From positions 62,001 through 126,000 of the forward strand of contig NZ_JQKW01000008.1 in NCBI RefSeq assembly GCF_000746255.1: a stretch of DNA of 64,000 nucleotides. The letters are read 5' to 3'. The stretch comes from Thermodesulfobacterium hydrogeniphilum. GTDB lineage: Bacteria; Desulfobacterota; Thermodesulfobacteria; Thermodesulfobacteriales; Thermodesulfobacteriaceae. The translations under genes were made by a program, and so were the position numbers. Shown here one piece after another: positions 43,459 through 52,777 of the stretch (positions are counted from its first letter, which is position 1; each line of letters begins with the position of its first letter). Under the pieces are notes generated by a model. The model did not search any database. It had not been told where the DNA came from and was given only the letters and a program-made list of their open reading frames with translations.

Positions 43459-44773
43459 AATTTATCTTCTCATAAACTTTTTCAGAAAGCTCCTTTAGAT
43501 TTTCAAAATCTATATTTTCTTGCCTGCTTTCTTTTAAATTTTTAAAAATAACAGACTTATCTTTCAATTCTTTTTCTCCGAGAATAAGAGCATACCTTGC
43601 TGAAAGTTTATCAGCATTCTTAAGCTGAGCTTTTAAAGATTTATCTTCATAGGTTGTCTCACAACGAACCCCTTTTTCTCTAAGAATCCGTGCAAGCTTT
43701 ATACCTTCAAAAATTGCCTCTTTTCCAAGAAGAACTAAATATAAATCAGGCTTGAGCTTATTTAAAATATTATCCAAAGGCAGAACACCTCTCTTTTCTT
43801 CATCTCCAAAAATAGAAATAGCCCATCTTTCAAGACCTATAGCAAAGCCTATAGCAGGAAGATGAGGTCCTCCAAGTTCTTCTAAAAGATAATCATATCT
43901 CCCACCAGCTGCTACAGTATCCTGTGCCCCTAATCCTTTAGCTTTTATCTCAAAAATAGTTCTTACATAATAATCAAGCCCTCTCACTAACCTTGGATTC
44001 AAAACATATTTTATATTTAAAGCTCTTAAAATACTTTTAAGTTCTTCAAAATGTTCTTTACATTCTTCACAAAGATAATCAGTTATAACAGGACTTTGAC
44101 TTACAATCTCTTTACATGTTTCTATTTTACAATCAAGCACTCTCAAAGGATTTCTTTCAAGCCTATCTTTACAGATCTCACAAAGTTCATTTTTATGTTT
44201 TTTTAAATATTCTAACAAGGCTTCTCTATACAAAGGTCTACATTTAAAACACCCTAAGGAATTTAGCTCTAAGGTATAAATATCTTCCAAAGATTGACCA
44301 CTTTGTTTAAGAGGAGTATTTAAAATTTTTAAAGCTAAATCTATAAGTTCTACTTCTAAATAGGGATTTAGTTCTGTAAAAAGTTCTAAATCTATTTGAT
44401 AAAACTCACGAAGTCTGCCTTTCTGTGGTCTTTCATGACGAAACATAGGCCCTATGGTGAAATATTTAAGAGGCTTGGGTCTTACATGAAGTCCATGCTC
44501 TATAACCATTCTGCAAATTCCTGCTGTGGCTTCCGGGCGAAGAGTTAAAAAGTTTTTATTTCTATCCTGAAAAGTATAAGTCTCTTTTTGAACTATATCA
44601 GTAACTTCACCTATGGATCTTACAAAAAGCTCTGTTTTCTCTAAAATAGGAATTTTTATCTCTTTAAAATTATATTTTTTTAACCAATTCTTAGCTATAT
44701 TTATAAGATATTCATATTTTGCAAAATTTTCAGGAAGCCAATCTTTAAACCCTCTGACAGCTTGAAATTTCAT
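43451..44773 (-). CDS. hisS: Histidyl-tRNA synthetase
   Basis: Class II aminoacyl-tRNA synthetase, 440 residues. AVRGFKDWLPENFAKYEYL, motif 2 TLRPEATAGICRMVIEHG and MFRHERPQKGRLREFYQID, HisA signature LVRGLDYYVRTIFEI, motif 3 LPAIGFAIGLERW. Four-Cys region CFKC and CEIC/CEEC near residues 175-240 forms an extra zinc-binding-like insertion, common in deep-branching HisRS. Starts with a 4-bp ATGA overlap on the reductase stop. The paralogue HisZ is ruled out by the intact histidine motifs. Confidence 0.95.
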   Translation of the reverse strand: MKFQAVRGFKDWLPENFAKYEYLINIAKNWLKKYNFKEIKIPILEKTELFVRSIGEVTDIVQKETYTFQDRNKNFLTLRPEATAGICRMVIEHGLHVRPKPLKYFTIGPMFRHERPQKGRLREFYQIDLELFTELNPYLEVELIDLALKILNTPLKQSGQSLEDIYTLELNSLGCFKCRPLYREALLEYLKKHKNELCEICKDRLERNPLRVLDCKIETCKEIVSQSPVITDYLCEECKEHFEELKSILRALNIKYVLNPRLVRGLDYYVRTIFEIKAKGLGAQDTVAAGGRYDYLLEELGGPHLPAIGFAIGLERWAISIFGDEEKRGVLPLDNILNKLKPDLYLVLLGKEAIFEGIKLARILREKGVRCETTYEDKSLKAQLKNADKLSARYALILGEKELKDKSVIFKNLKESRQENIDFENLKELSEKVYEKINYA

Positions 44774-46470
44774 TTTATATCTTCTCCCCAGGCACTAACC
44801 AGCGAAACACCACCCATAGGGATATATACTCTTTCATAACCTTCATGATAAAAAATTCTTGAAACTTCATAAGATCTTGCTCCTAAGCTACAAACTATAA
44901 CTAAATCCTTATCCTTAGGAAAAGTTTTAATTTTGCTTCTTATTTCATTATAAGGAACATTTATCCAATTAGGATATTTATCTTTCATAGGTCTAAATTC
45001 TTCTGGAGTTCTCACATCAATGACCAGCAAATTGGGATCTTCATTTTTTAAGCGATTTAAAACTTCATCCCATTCTATGGGTTTGAACCTACCATAAATA
45101 AGATTTTCAGCTATATGAGCAGTAATATTAATAGGATCTAAAGCAGTATTGAAAGGCGGAGAATAGGCAAGTTCTAATTCTACCAAATCCTCTACAGATG
45201 GTTTATAAGGTAAAATACTTGCAATCGCATGTAATCTTGCTAAGGTTCCATCTGTAAAAGGTCCTATTGATTGAAATCCTAAAACTTTATTAGTTTTTTT
45301 ATCAAAAATTAGAGAATAATAAGAACCTCCATAGGAAAAAATATGAGCTCTTTCATGTTGCACATTTATGGCATACATAGCATCAAAACCTTCAGAACAG
45401 GCAACTCCATAACTAAGACCACATCCACCTATGGACATATCATAGCATTTTAAAATAAAAGATCCTACAGTTCCTTTAAATCTGGCATAACCTCCTGCTA
45501 TATTAGTAGCAATAATTCTTCCCTGTTTATTAGCTAAGGATCCTTGAGGCATAAGTATTTTTTTACCTGTTAAAATATGAATAACCTCTATACAATCTCC
45601 CCCAGCATAAATATCTGGATCAGAAGTTTGCAGTCTTTCATTTACTACTATACCTCCTGTAAAAGGAGAAACCAATAAACCTGCCTTTTTAGCAAGTTCA
45701 TTATTTGGTCTCACACCTGTAGCTAAAATAATCAAATCTGCTGGATAAAAATTATCCTCTGTTTTAACTCCTTTTACTTTTCTATTTTCTCCTACTATTT
45801 CTTTTATCCTGGCGTTAAGAATTAATTTTATTCCTTTTTTTCTTAAATTATTTTCTACAATACGGGATAAGAAAGGATCAATAAGTCTTGGCAAAACTTG
45901 AGGGAAATATTCTAAGACTGTAACAGAAACTCCCCAAGCTTCTGTAAAAGCTTCTAATATTTCTAAACCTATAAATCCAGCTCCAATTATAACAACATTT
46001 TCAACTTTTCCTTCTTCCAGTTTTTCTCTTATTTTTTTAGCATTATAGGCATTAGATAAAGTAAAAACTCCTTCTAAATCCACTCCTGGAAACAGAGGAA
46101 CCTTAGGAACAGCACCTGTAGCTAAAACTAATTTATCATAAGGAATTTCTTCAGTTTTATTATTTTCTAAATATTTAACTTTTACAACCTTTTTCTGTCT
46201 GTCAATCTCTTCAGCTAAGGTTTTAGTTAAAGTAATTACTCCTTTACAATTTTTAAAAAATTCAGCATCTCTAATAGCCCTAAAACTTGTTGTTCTTATT
46301 TCATCTATATTAAAAATGTCTCCTGTAAGATAATAAGGTAATAAACATGCACCATAGGAAATAAAGTCATCCTTATCTATCATAATAATTTCTGCATCAG
46401 GTCTTAATCTTTTCAATCTACAAGCAGCCCTTGTGCCACAAGCAACCGCACCAATTATGACAACCTTCAC
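44770..46470 (-). CDS. CoA-disulfide reductase-like FAD enzyme fused to rhodanese domain
   Basis: 566 residues. FAD/NAD(P)H pyridine-nucleotide-disulfide oxidoreductase: KVVIIGAVACGTRAACRL, active-site Cys in SYGACLLPYYLTG (residue about 42), NVVIIGAGFIGLEILEAF, and the FAD motif DIYAGGDCIEVIH. The C-terminal 95 residues are a rhodanese domain, VIDVRTPEEFRPM with catalytic Cys in IVCSLGARSYE. Fusions of this kind reduce CoA disulfide, CoA persulfide or polysulfide, which fits a sulfur-metabolising anaerobe. The start is GTG 46470, spaced 7 nt behind GGAGG. Heads the hisS-trpE-trpG-plsC-gyrA run. Confidence 0.92.
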   Translation of the reverse strand: MKVVIIGAVACGTRAACRLKRLRPDAEIIMIDKDDFISYGACLLPYYLTGDIFNIDEIRTTSFRAIRDAEFFKNCKGVITLTKTLAEEIDRQKKVVKVKYLENNKTEEIPYDKLVLATGAVPKVPLFPGVDLEGVFTLSNAYNAKKIREKLEEGKVENVVIIGAGFIGLEILEAFTEAWGVSVTVLEYFPQVLPRLIDPFLSRIVENNLRKKGIKLILNARIKEIVGENRKVKGVKTEDNFYPADLIILATGVRPNNELAKKAGLLVSPFTGGIVVNERLQTSDPDIYAGGDCIEVIHILTGKKILMPQGSLANKQGRIIATNIAGGYARFKGTVGSFILKCYDMSIGGCGLSYGVACSEGFDAMYAINVQHERAHIFSYGGSYYSLIFDKKTNKVLGFQSIGPFTDGTLARLHAIASILPYKPSVEDLVELELAYSPPFNTALDPINITAHIAENLIYGRFKPIEWDEVLNRLKNEDPNLLVIDVRTPEEFRPMKDKYPNWINVPYNEIRSKIKTFPKDKDLVIVCSLGARSYEVSRIFYHEGYERVYIPMGGVSLVSAWGEDIK

Positions 46471-46589
46471 GAGAAACCTCCATCTTTTTAAAATATACTT
46501 TGAATTTTACCATAAAAGTTTAAATTTAAAACTATAAAAATTGGTAACTTACTTGACTATAAAGTTATACTATTTTAAAATTTTATAAC

Positions 46590-47621
46590 ATGAAAGCCTG
46601 GGTAATTGAAAATATAACCGATCTTTCTAAAAATCCTGAACCTTTAAAATTGATAGAATTGCCTGATCCTATCCCTGAATCAGATGAAATAATTATAAAA
46701 GTTCATGCCTGTGGAATTTGTCATACAGAAATAGATGAAATAGAAGGTAGAGCTATTCCCTCATTTTTCCCTATTATACCTGGGCATCAAATTGCTGGAG
46801 AAGTGGTAGAAATTGGAAAAAGAGTTGAAAAATTTAAAATAGGAGACAAGGCTGGAGCAGGCTGGATTTATTCTGCCTGCGGAAAATGTGAATTGTGCAA
46901 AAAAGGATTAGAAAATCTTTGTTCAGAATTTAAAGCTACTGGTAAAGATGCCCATGGAGGATATGCTGAATATTTTAAAATAAAAGAAACCTTTGCTTTC
47001 CATCTTCCAGAAACATTTTCTTATGAAGAAACTGCGCCTCTTTTTTGTGCAGGAGCTATTGGATACAGATCTCTTATGCTTGCAGGTCCTGAAAATGGAC
47101 AAAATATAGGTTTAATTGGATTTGGTGCTTCTGCTCATTTGGTTTTAAAAATGATACGATATTTGTTTCCTGATATTAAAATTTTTGTATTCTCTCGGAC
47201 TCCTAAAGAAAGAGAATTTGCTCTTAATTTAGGAGCTTTTTGGGCTGGAGATATAGGAGAAGAACCTCCAGAAAAACTCCATTCTGCTATAGATACCACC
47301 CCTGTTTGGAGACCTCCTTTAACCACTCTAAAATTTTTATTACCAGCAGGAAGATTGATAATTAATGCTATAAGAAAAGAAGAAGTTGATAAAAATGAAT
47401 TATTAAATCTTGATTATCCAAAAGATCTCTGGTTAGAAAAAGAAATTAAATCAGTGGCTAATGTTACCAGAAAAGATATAGAAGAATTCCTTAAACTTGC
47501 TGAAAAAATTCCTATTAAACCCGAAATAGAAGTCTATCCCTTTAAAAAAGCAAATCAAGCTTTAAAAGATATTAAAAATCGTAAAATTAAAGGAGCAAAA
47601 GTTTTAAAAATAGCAAACTAA
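46590..47621 (+). CDS. Zinc-dependent alcohol dehydrogenase (MDR superfamily)
   Basis: 343 residues. Catalytic zinc ligands in HACGICHTEID and IPGHQIAGEVVEIG; the structural zinc lobe C-x2-C-x2-C-x7-C is present as CGKCELCKKGLENLC. The coenzyme domain has IGLIGFGASAHLVLKM, where the usual GxGxxG reads GFGASA. Substrate unknown; it could pair with AOR at 2949 in alcohol/aldehyde/acid conversion. Starts downstream of a divergent gap with no visible RBS and is followed 3 bp later by ispF. Confidence 0.88.
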   Translation: MKAWVIENITDLSKNPEPLKLIELPDPIPESDEIIIKVHACGICHTEIDEIEGRAIPSFFPIIPGHQIAGEVVEIGKRVEKFKIGDKAGAGWIYSACGKCELCKKGLENLCSEFKATGKDAHGGYAEYFKIKETFAFHLPETFSYEETAPLFCAGAIGYRSLMLAGPENGQNIGLIGFGASAHLVLKMIRYLFPDIKIFVFSRTPKEREFALNLGAFWAGDIGEEPPEKLHSAIDTTPVWRPPLTTLKFLLPAGRLIINAIRKEEVDKNELLNLDYPKDLWLEKEIKSVANVTRKDIEEFLKLAEKIPIKPEIEVYPFKKANQALKDIKNRKIKGAKVLKIAN

Positions 47622-47624
47622 ATT

Positions 47625-48098
47625 ATGAAAATTTCCTTAGGATTTGATTTACATCGTTTAGCTCATGGAAGAAAATTAAAAATTTGTGGTATAGAGATAC
47701 CTTTTGAAAAAGGACTTCTGGGTCATTCAGATGGAGATGTGGGATTACATGCCCTTATAGATGCTATTTTATCAGCAGCTGGTCTTCCTGATATAGGAAC
47801 TCTTTTTCCTGATAATGATCCTAAATACAAAGATATAGATAGTCTTATACTCTTAAAAAAAACTTTAGAATTAATTCAAGAAAAAAATTTAAAAGTTTCT
47901 CAAGTAGATTTCACCTTTATATGCGATGCCCCTAAATTATCACCTTATTATGAAAAAATGAAAAAGCTTTTATCAAAAGTTCTAAAACTTGACATTTCAG
48001 AAATAAGGATTAAAGCTCGCAGTACAGAAGGATTAGGGTGGGGCGGAGAAAAGGATGCAATTGCATGTTTTTGTTTAGTTGTTTTGGAAAAAAATTAA
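47625..48098 (+). CDS. ispF: 2-C-methyl-D-erythritol 2,4-cyclodiphosphate synthase
   Basis: MEP-pathway enzyme forming the cyclic diphosphate. 157 residues. GFDLHRLAHGRKLKICG carries metal ligands Asp and His; GLLGHSDGDVGLHALIDAIL and DIGTLFPDNDPKYKD follow; RSTEGLGWGGEKDAIACF is near the end. Starts 3 bp after the alcohol dehydrogenase gene, likely co-transcribed. Together with ispG at 23480 it confirms the MEP route. Confidence 0.96.
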   Translation: MKISLGFDLHRLAHGRKLKICGIEIPFEKGLLGHSDGDVGLHALIDAILSAAGLPDIGTLFPDNDPKYKDIDSLILLKKTLELIQEKNLKVSQVDFTFICDAPKLSPYYEKMKKLLSKVLKLDISEIRIKARSTEGLGWGGEKDAIACFCLVVLEKN

Positions 48099-48156
48099 AA
48101 ATTTAATTTTCTAAATTATCTTGTAATTTTTATACAATGTGTTATCTTCTTTAGAA

Positions 48157-48208
48157 GATAGAAGTTTGAGTTTTTAGAGTCCCATTCTCTAAATTCTCAA
48201 CTTCTATC
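48157..48208 (+). promoter_or_regulatory. Long imperfect hairpin in the leader of the FKBP gene
   Basis: A 23-nt arm (48157-48179) pairs with 48187-48208 around a 7-nt loop, TCCCATT, giving about 20 base pairs with one bulged T and a TT/TT internal loop. Just upstream, ATCTTCT-TT-AGAAGAT (48144-48159) is a second hairpin sharing three bases with it. No run of T follows, so it is not a standard terminator. It ends 27 nt before the FKBP start and may control its mRNA. Confidence 0.5.
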
Positions 48209-48235
48209 AAATTTTAAAATTAAAGGAGCTTTAAA

Positions 48236-48700
48236 ATGCGTAAGGTTCAAGTTGGTGATGTAGTTAGTATACATTGTGTAGGTAAACTTAAAAATGGTGA
48301 AGTTTTCGAAAACACTTTTGAAAAAGAACCCTTTGTTTTTCAAGTAGGTTCTCCTGAAATCATTCCTGGACTTTCTGAAGCAGTTATAGGAATGACAGAA
48401 GGAGAAGAAAAAGAAGTAGTTATTCCTCCAGAGAAAGGTTTTGGCCCAAGAGATGAAAACCTTGTAAGGTCCATTCCTAAGGATTCTCTTAGTTTAGATG
48501 TGGAACCTGAACCAGGTCTTATGTTAAATCTTATTGTAGATACACCTCAAGGAGAAATGACCTTTCCTGCTACTATAGTTGAAATAACCGATAACGAAAT
48601 AGTTCTTGATCTTAATCCTCCTTTAGCAGGGCAGGATCTTATTTTTCAAATCAAAGTAGAAAAAATCATTAATCCTAATGAAAAAGATATAATTCTCTAA
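48236..48700 (+). CDS. slyD: FKBP-type peptidyl-prolyl isomerase (SlyD-like)
   Basis: 154 residues. VGDVVSIHCVGKLKNGEVFE opens the FKBP fold, GSPEIIPGLSEAVIGM is the active-site strand, then an IF (insert-in-flap) chaperone domain around residues 70-125. The His-rich C-terminal tail of E. coli SlyD is missing. Cytoplasmic folding helper. RBS AAAGGAG ahead of ATG 48236, with a strong terminator behind, so it is a single-gene unit. Confidence 0.9.
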   Translation: MRKVQVGDVVSIHCVGKLKNGEVFENTFEKEPFVFQVGSPEIIPGLSEAVIGMTEGEEKEVVIPPEKGFGPRDENLVRSIPKDSLSLDVEPEPGLMLNLIVDTPQGEMTFPATIVEITDNEIVLDLNPPLAGQDLIFQIKVEKIINPNEKDIIL

Positions 48701-48722
48701 GTTTTAATTCTTTAAATTCTTT

Positions 48723-48749
48723 GGTGGGGAACCTTTTCCCACCTTTTTT
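48723..48749 (+). terminator. Rho-independent terminator after slyD
   Basis: GGTGGGGAA-CCTT-TTCCCACC is a strong stem (one bulged G), followed by TTTTTT. Begins 22 bp after the slyD stop. Confidence 0.88.
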
Positions 48750-48991
48750 AAATTCTTTATTTCTATTCACCCAAGAAAAATTTTTTAAATTATTTTTATA
48801 GTTTTATAGACTTAGTAAACTAATAGATATATATGTCCTTTTTAAAAAGTGATTGAAATTTTAATGCTTTTTCTTTAAACAATAGTCTAAACTAAGCTCA
48901 GCAAATAGCAATCTAAAATCGTATTTAAGGGTAGACAAATTTTTTTAATGGGTTAATTTTAAAATAGTTAAACTTTCATATGGAGGTCTAA

Positions 48992-50044
48992 ATGAGGATA
49001 AAAACTATTTTAATAATAATTTGCCTGTTTTTTTCTGGATTTTTAACTAATTTCCTTTATGCTCAAGAAAATTCTAATTCTACTAAAAGAGTCTTAATAT
49101 TACCTTTTAAAATTTATGCTCAGCAAGATTATTCTTATTTAAAAGAGGCTATACCTCAAATGTTAAGTAGCCGTTTATTTACTCCTTCAAAAGTTGAAAT
49201 AATAGATATAGATAAAATTAAAGATGAAATAAAAAAATACCCTGAAATAAACCAAGATGTAGCTAAAAACTTAGCTCAGAAATTTAAAGCAGATTATGTA
49301 ATCTGGGGAAGCATTACAATTTTGGGCAAAGCTGTAAGCATAGATGCTCAAATAATGGATTTTTCCGGCAACAAAAAACCTGTAAAGTTTTTTCAGGAAA
49401 TAAAAGATCTTTCTGAAATAATCCCTCAAATATCACGTTTTGCATGGAAAGCCAAAATGTATATTGAAGGTAAGGAAAAAGATTTTTATAAAGCTGAGCC
49501 CTTTTATGCTATGACTCCTTATGCTTCTGATAAAATACATCCTGAAAGAGAGTTTTATTATTATGCACCTTATTTATATCCTCCTGTTTCTTATAAATCA
49601 AAACCCAAAGTAACAAAAGCTAAACCTGCTTTTGGAGACACTTTAGAAGAAGGTTTAACCAAAAATTTAGTAATAGATCTTTCCAAAGGGACTATTGGAT
49701 GGGCTGAAGATGAAGAAAAAAACAAAAAAACTTCTCAAGAAAATTCTACAATGTTAAAACCTTCTTATCCTCTTATATATCCTCCACAACCTTATTATTC
49801 TTATTCACCTCCACCCTACTATTATTATCAGCAGGAAGAGAAAAAAGGTTTTTTTTCTAAACTGTGGCCTTTTGGTAAAAAGAAAAAACAATACCAAACA
49901 CAAATTGTCCAATTTAACTCTAAGGAACAAATAATTCAACAAAAAACACAACCTAAATCACAAACAATAACCTCAAATAAACTAACTATTAATAAAACTA
50001 ATAAAACCAGGGTAACTAAAAGTAATCCTTGGAGCTGGGAATAG
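48992..50044 (+). CDS. Exported TolB-N/CsgG-like protein with Tyr/Pro-rich tail
   Basis: 350 residues. Signal peptide (ICLFFSGFLTNFLYAQ). Residues about 30-155 are a TolB-amino-terminal-like domain: RVLILPFKIYAQQDYSYLKE, AIPQMLSSRLF, AQKFKADYVIWGSITILG. Related proteins of delta-type bacteria, as I recall, end in a VCBS/FG-GAP propeller; here the second half is low complexity instead (PPQPYYSYSPPPYYYY, then Lys/Gln/Thr-rich). Probably periplasmic or surface-bound, function unknown. RBS TGGAGG ahead of ATG 48992. The 240-bp gap upstream holds no gene or clear promoter that I can see. Confidence 0.72.
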   Translation: MRIKTILIIICLFFSGFLTNFLYAQENSNSTKRVLILPFKIYAQQDYSYLKEAIPQMLSSRLFTPSKVEIIDIDKIKDEIKKYPEINQDVAKNLAQKFKADYVIWGSITILGKAVSIDAQIMDFSGNKKPVKFFQEIKDLSEIIPQISRFAWKAKMYIEGKEKDFYKAEPFYAMTPYASDKIHPEREFYYYAPYLYPPVSYKSKPKVTKAKPAFGDTLEEGLTKNLVIDLSKGTIGWAEDEEKNKKTSQENSTMLKPSYPLIYPPQPYYSYSPPPYYYYQQEEKKGFFSKLWPFGKKKKQYQTQIVQFNSKEQIIQQKTQPKSQTITSNKLTINKTNKTRVTKSNPWSWE

Positions 50045-50048
50045 ATTT

Positions 50049-50402
50049 CTAACAGGTCAAATGAAATGCCCCTGCAATAGATTTATTTTGAGAATAAAGA
50101 TCATTGAACCTCTTAACAGCATCAGCAGTTTTATAGACTTCCAATTTTATATTTAACTCTTTAGCTTTTTTCTCCACTGAAGGATCAATTTTCATAACTC
50201 CATAAGCTCCTGTTCCTACGATTAAAAATTCTACAGGAACTTCCCATATATCTTCCAAATCTTCAACTTGTAAATAATGTCCTTCTTTTCTCCACCAGTT
50301 AGAAACAATCTTTTCGTCTTTAGAAGTTTTTATGATGATCAAGTCTTTATTAAATGTTTTATTTTTAAAAACTAAACTGCCAAAACTATAATGAGATATC
50401 AT
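50049..50402 (-). CDS. Mth938/NDUFAF3-domain protein
   Basis: 117 residues. HYSFGSLVFKNKTFNKDLII, SNWWRKEGHYLQVEDLEDI, EFLIVGTGAYGVMKIDP and YKTADAVKRFNDLYSQ match the Mth938-like family, related to the eukaryotic complex I assembly factor NDUFAF3. Bacterial role unknown. Probably transcribed with prfA and rpmE upstream (22-bp gap). Confidence 0.85.
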   Translation of the reverse strand: MISHYSFGSLVFKNKTFNKDLIIIKTSKDEKIVSNWWRKEGHYLQVEDLEDIWEVPVEFLIVGTGAYGVMKIDPSVEKKAKELNIKLEVYKTADAVKRFNDLYSQNKSIAGAFHLTC

Positions 50403-50424
50403 AAAAATTTACCTTTTAAAAAAT

Positions 50425-51531
50425 TTAAGCAGCTAAGCTCATTTTTTCTTCTTCCTGTTTAAGGGCTTCTGTTCTATAATGAGTGATTAAAGCATCTATA
50501 AATTCATCAAGATCTCCATCTAATATCTCAGTAAGATTATAAACTGTTAGACCTATTCTATGGTCTGTAACTCTATTTTGAGGAAAATTATATGTTCTAA
50601 TTTTTTCACATCTTTCTCCTGTACCCACCTGAGATTTTCTTTCTTTTTGAATTTTTTCATTTTGTTCTTTTTGAGCAAGTTCATAAAGTTTAGCTCTAAG
50701 AATTTTTAAAGCTGTAGCTTTATTTTGATGTTGACTCCTTTCGTTTTGGCAACTAACTACTATTCCAGTAGGAATATGAGTAATTCTTACTGCACTTTCA
50801 GTTCTATTAACATGCTGACCACCATGACCACTTGCTCTCATAGTTTCTATTCTTAAATCTTCAGGACGGATTTCAATTTCAACTTCATCTACCTCTGGTA
50901 AAACAGCCACTGTAGCGGTAGAGGTATGTATTCTACCTCCACTTTCAGTAATTGGCACTCTTTGAACTCTATGAACACCACTTTCGTATTTTAATCTACT
51001 ATAAGCACCTTTTCCTTCTATTTTAGCAACTACCTCTTTAAAACCCCCTAAACCTGTTTCATTAGCATCAAGGATTTCAAATTTCCAACCTTGTCTTTCT
51101 GCATACCTCTGATACATTCTTAAGAGATCCGCAGCAAAAAGAGCAGCTTCTTCTCCTCCTGCTCCGGCTCTAATTTCTAAAATAACATTCTTTTCATCAT
51201 TAGGATCTTTGGGTAATAAAAGTATAGGCAGCTTTTCTTCCAAATCTTCCAAACGTACCACCAGTTCTTTTAATTCCTCTTTTGCTAATTCTATTAATTC
51301 TTCATCTGATTCTTCTTCAATGATTTGTTTACTTTCTTTAATTTGCTGAAGAACTTTTTTATATTCTCTAAAAACTTCTACAATTTCTGAAAGTTCTGAG
51401 TGTTCTTTGGCTAATTTGGCATAAATAGAGGGATCGGATATAATTTCAGGATTAGAAAGTTTTGCAGAAATTTCTTCAAATTTTTTTTCTATAGCTTCTA
51501 ATTTATTTAAATAAAATTTGGATAAACTCAT
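50425..51531 (-). CDS. prfA: Peptide chain release factor 1
   Basis: Terminates translation at UAA and UAG. 368 residues. The GGQ loop is in [20 protein letters not shown]; the codon-recognition region reads [16 protein letters not shown], where PxT (here P-I-T) marks RF1, not RF2 (SPF). This matters here because UGA, the codon reassigned at 512, is not an RF1 stop. 3 bp after rpmE, a common order. Confidence 0.96.
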   Translation of the reverse strand: MSLSKFYLNKLEAIEKKFEEISAKLSNPEIISDPSIYAKLAKEHSELSEIVEVFREYKKVLQQIKESKQIIEEESDEELIELAKEELKELVVRLEDLEEKLPILLLPKDPNDEKNVILEIRAGAGGEEAALFAADLLRMYQRYAERQGWKFEILDANETGLGGFKEVVAKIEGKGAYSRLKYESGVHRVQRVPITESGGRIHTSTATVAVLPEVDEVEIEIRPEDLRIETMRASGHGGQHVNRTESAVRITHIPTGIVVSCQNERSQHQNKATALKILRAKLYELAQKEQNEKIQKERKSQVGTGERCEKIRTYNFPQNRVTDHRIGLTVYNLTEILDGDLDEFIDALITHYRTEALKQEEEKMSLAA

Positions 51532-51534
51532 AAA

Positions 51535-51771
51535 TTACTTTTTCTTATTTTTTAAATTTAATTTTTCATAAAATTCAGCATATTTTTTCATAAATTTTTC
51601 AATTCTACCTTCAGTATCTACAAATTTCATTTCTCCTGTAAAAAAGGGATGACATTTAGAACAAATTTCTACTTTTATTTCTGGTTTAGTAGAACCTACA
51701 GTAAATTCATTACCACAGGCACATCTAACCACAGCATTAGGATAATACTCAGGATGTATACCTTTTTTCAT
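51535..51771 (-). CDS. rpmE: 50S ribosomal protein L31 (zinc-binding type)
   Basis: 78 residues. [22 protein letters not shown] and [30 protein letters not shown] are typical. The paired C-x-C and C-x2-C indicate the zinc-containing C+ form. RBS GGAGAGG ahead of ATG 51771. Confidence 0.97.
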   Translation of the reverse strand: MKKGIHPEYYPNAVVRCACGNEFTVGSTKPEIKVEICSKCHPFFTGEMKFVDTEGRIEKFMKKYAEFYEKLNLKNKKK

Positions 51772-51841
51772 TTCACACCTCTCCTTAATTTTGGATTTTA
51801 TTTTTTGAAATATAATCCAGAAATAAAAAAACTCAAGAGAG

Positions 51842-51915
51842 CGCCCCCGGAGGGACTCGAACCCCCAACCTACGGCTTAGAAGGCCGCTGCTCTATCCTA
51901 TTGAGCTACAGGGGC
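51842..51915 (-). tRNA. tRNA-Arg (anticodon UCU)
   Basis: On the minus strand a full cloverleaf folds: acceptor GCCCCTG/CGGGGGC, D arm with AGCTCAATAGGATAGAGC, anticodon arm CGGCCTTCTAAGCCG with TCT anticodon, and T loop GGTTCGAGTCC. Discriminator G; CCA is not encoded. 74 nt. Small ORFs across it are shadows. Confidence 0.97.
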
Positions 51916-51989
51916 ATTTTGTTGATTATAAATTTTAATCAATTTTTTTATTTTGACAAGTACTTTTTTGGGTTTATAATAAATCCACT

Positions 51990-52766
51990 ATGGAGCTAAA
52001 AATTTTTTCTCTTTTTGACAATTTAGAAGTAGAAAAAATTAAAAATTTGTTTAAAACTGAATATCCCTGGGAGCCTTTAAAAATACTTAAAAACTATCTC
52101 TTAGAGTTAATTCCAGATTTGCCAAAAAAAATACCTTTAAGAGAACCCCTTTCTAAAAGTTTGTTTTTAACTTTAGAAGGGGAAATCTTGCTTTTAAATG
52201 AAATAGAAATTATAGAAAATGAGTTTTATTTTAAAGGAGAAAAAATTGAAGGTGCTATTTTATATGCAGGAGCAATTTTAATGAATTCAAAGATATTTTT
52301 TGAAAAAAATGTAATAGTAGAGCCATTTGCTATGGTTTCAGGGCCAGCTTATTTTTCCGAAGGAACTCAAATAAGGCAAGGAGCTTATATTAGAGGAAGT
52401 GTATATACCGGTAAAAATGCTGTTATAGGACATACTACAGAAGTAAAAAATAGTATTTTCTTTACTTCTGCTAAAGCTGCTCATTTTGCTTATGTAGGAG
52501 ATAGTATCCTCGGCAAGGATGTCAATCTTGGAGCAGGAACAAAACTTGCTAATCTTAAGTTTACCAAAAAAGAAATATTTTTTGAAATAAATGGGGAAAG
52601 GATATCTACAGGCTTAAAAAAATTAGGAGCTATTTTAGGAGATAATTGTCAAACAGGTTGTAATTCTGTCTTGCAACCTGGGACAATTTTAGGTAAAGGT
52701 TCTTTTGTATTACCAGGAAAAGTAGCAGGCCCTGGTATTTTACATCCCAAAACTATAATAAAATAA
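51990..52766 (+). CDS. Left-handed beta-helix (LbH) sugar-nucleotide acyltransferase-like protein
   Basis: 258 residues. The N-terminal 90 residues are unassigned; from there come hexapeptide-type repeats (NVIVEPFAMVSGPAYFSEG, QIRQGAYIRGSVYTGKNAVIG, GDSILGKDVNLGAGTKLAN) ending in ILGDNCQTGCNSVLQPGTIL. This pattern resembles the C-terminal half of GlmU and related nucleotidyltransferase-linked proteins, without the uridylyltransferase domain. Could acetylate a sugar phosphate; the reaction is not clear. Begins 75 bp after the divergent tRNA. Confidence 0.75.
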   Translation: MELKIFSLFDNLEVEKIKNLFKTEYPWEPLKILKNYLLELIPDLPKKIPLREPLSKSLFLTLEGEILLLNEIEIIENEFYFKGEKIEGAILYAGAILMNSKIFFEKNVIVEPFAMVSGPAYFSEGTQIRQGAYIRGSVYTGKNAVIGHTTEVKNSIFFTSAKAAHFAYVGDSILGKDVNLGAGTKLANLKFTKKEIFFEINGERISTGLKKLGAILGDNCQTGCNSVLQPGTILGKGSFVLPGKVAGPGILHPKTIIK

Positions 52767-52777
52767 AAGGAGTTTTT

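Noticed and set aside
1035-48848. A 16-nt sequence, ATGTCCTTTTTAAAAA, present in two intergenic regions (1035-1050 and 48833-48848)
   Set aside because: Mostly A/T tracts; such a match can occur by chance in this base composition and nothing else is shared around it.
51649-51999. Plus-strand ORF across rpmE and the tRNA
   Set aside because: It runs antisense to rpmE and through the tRNA-Arg gene, so it is a chance open frame.
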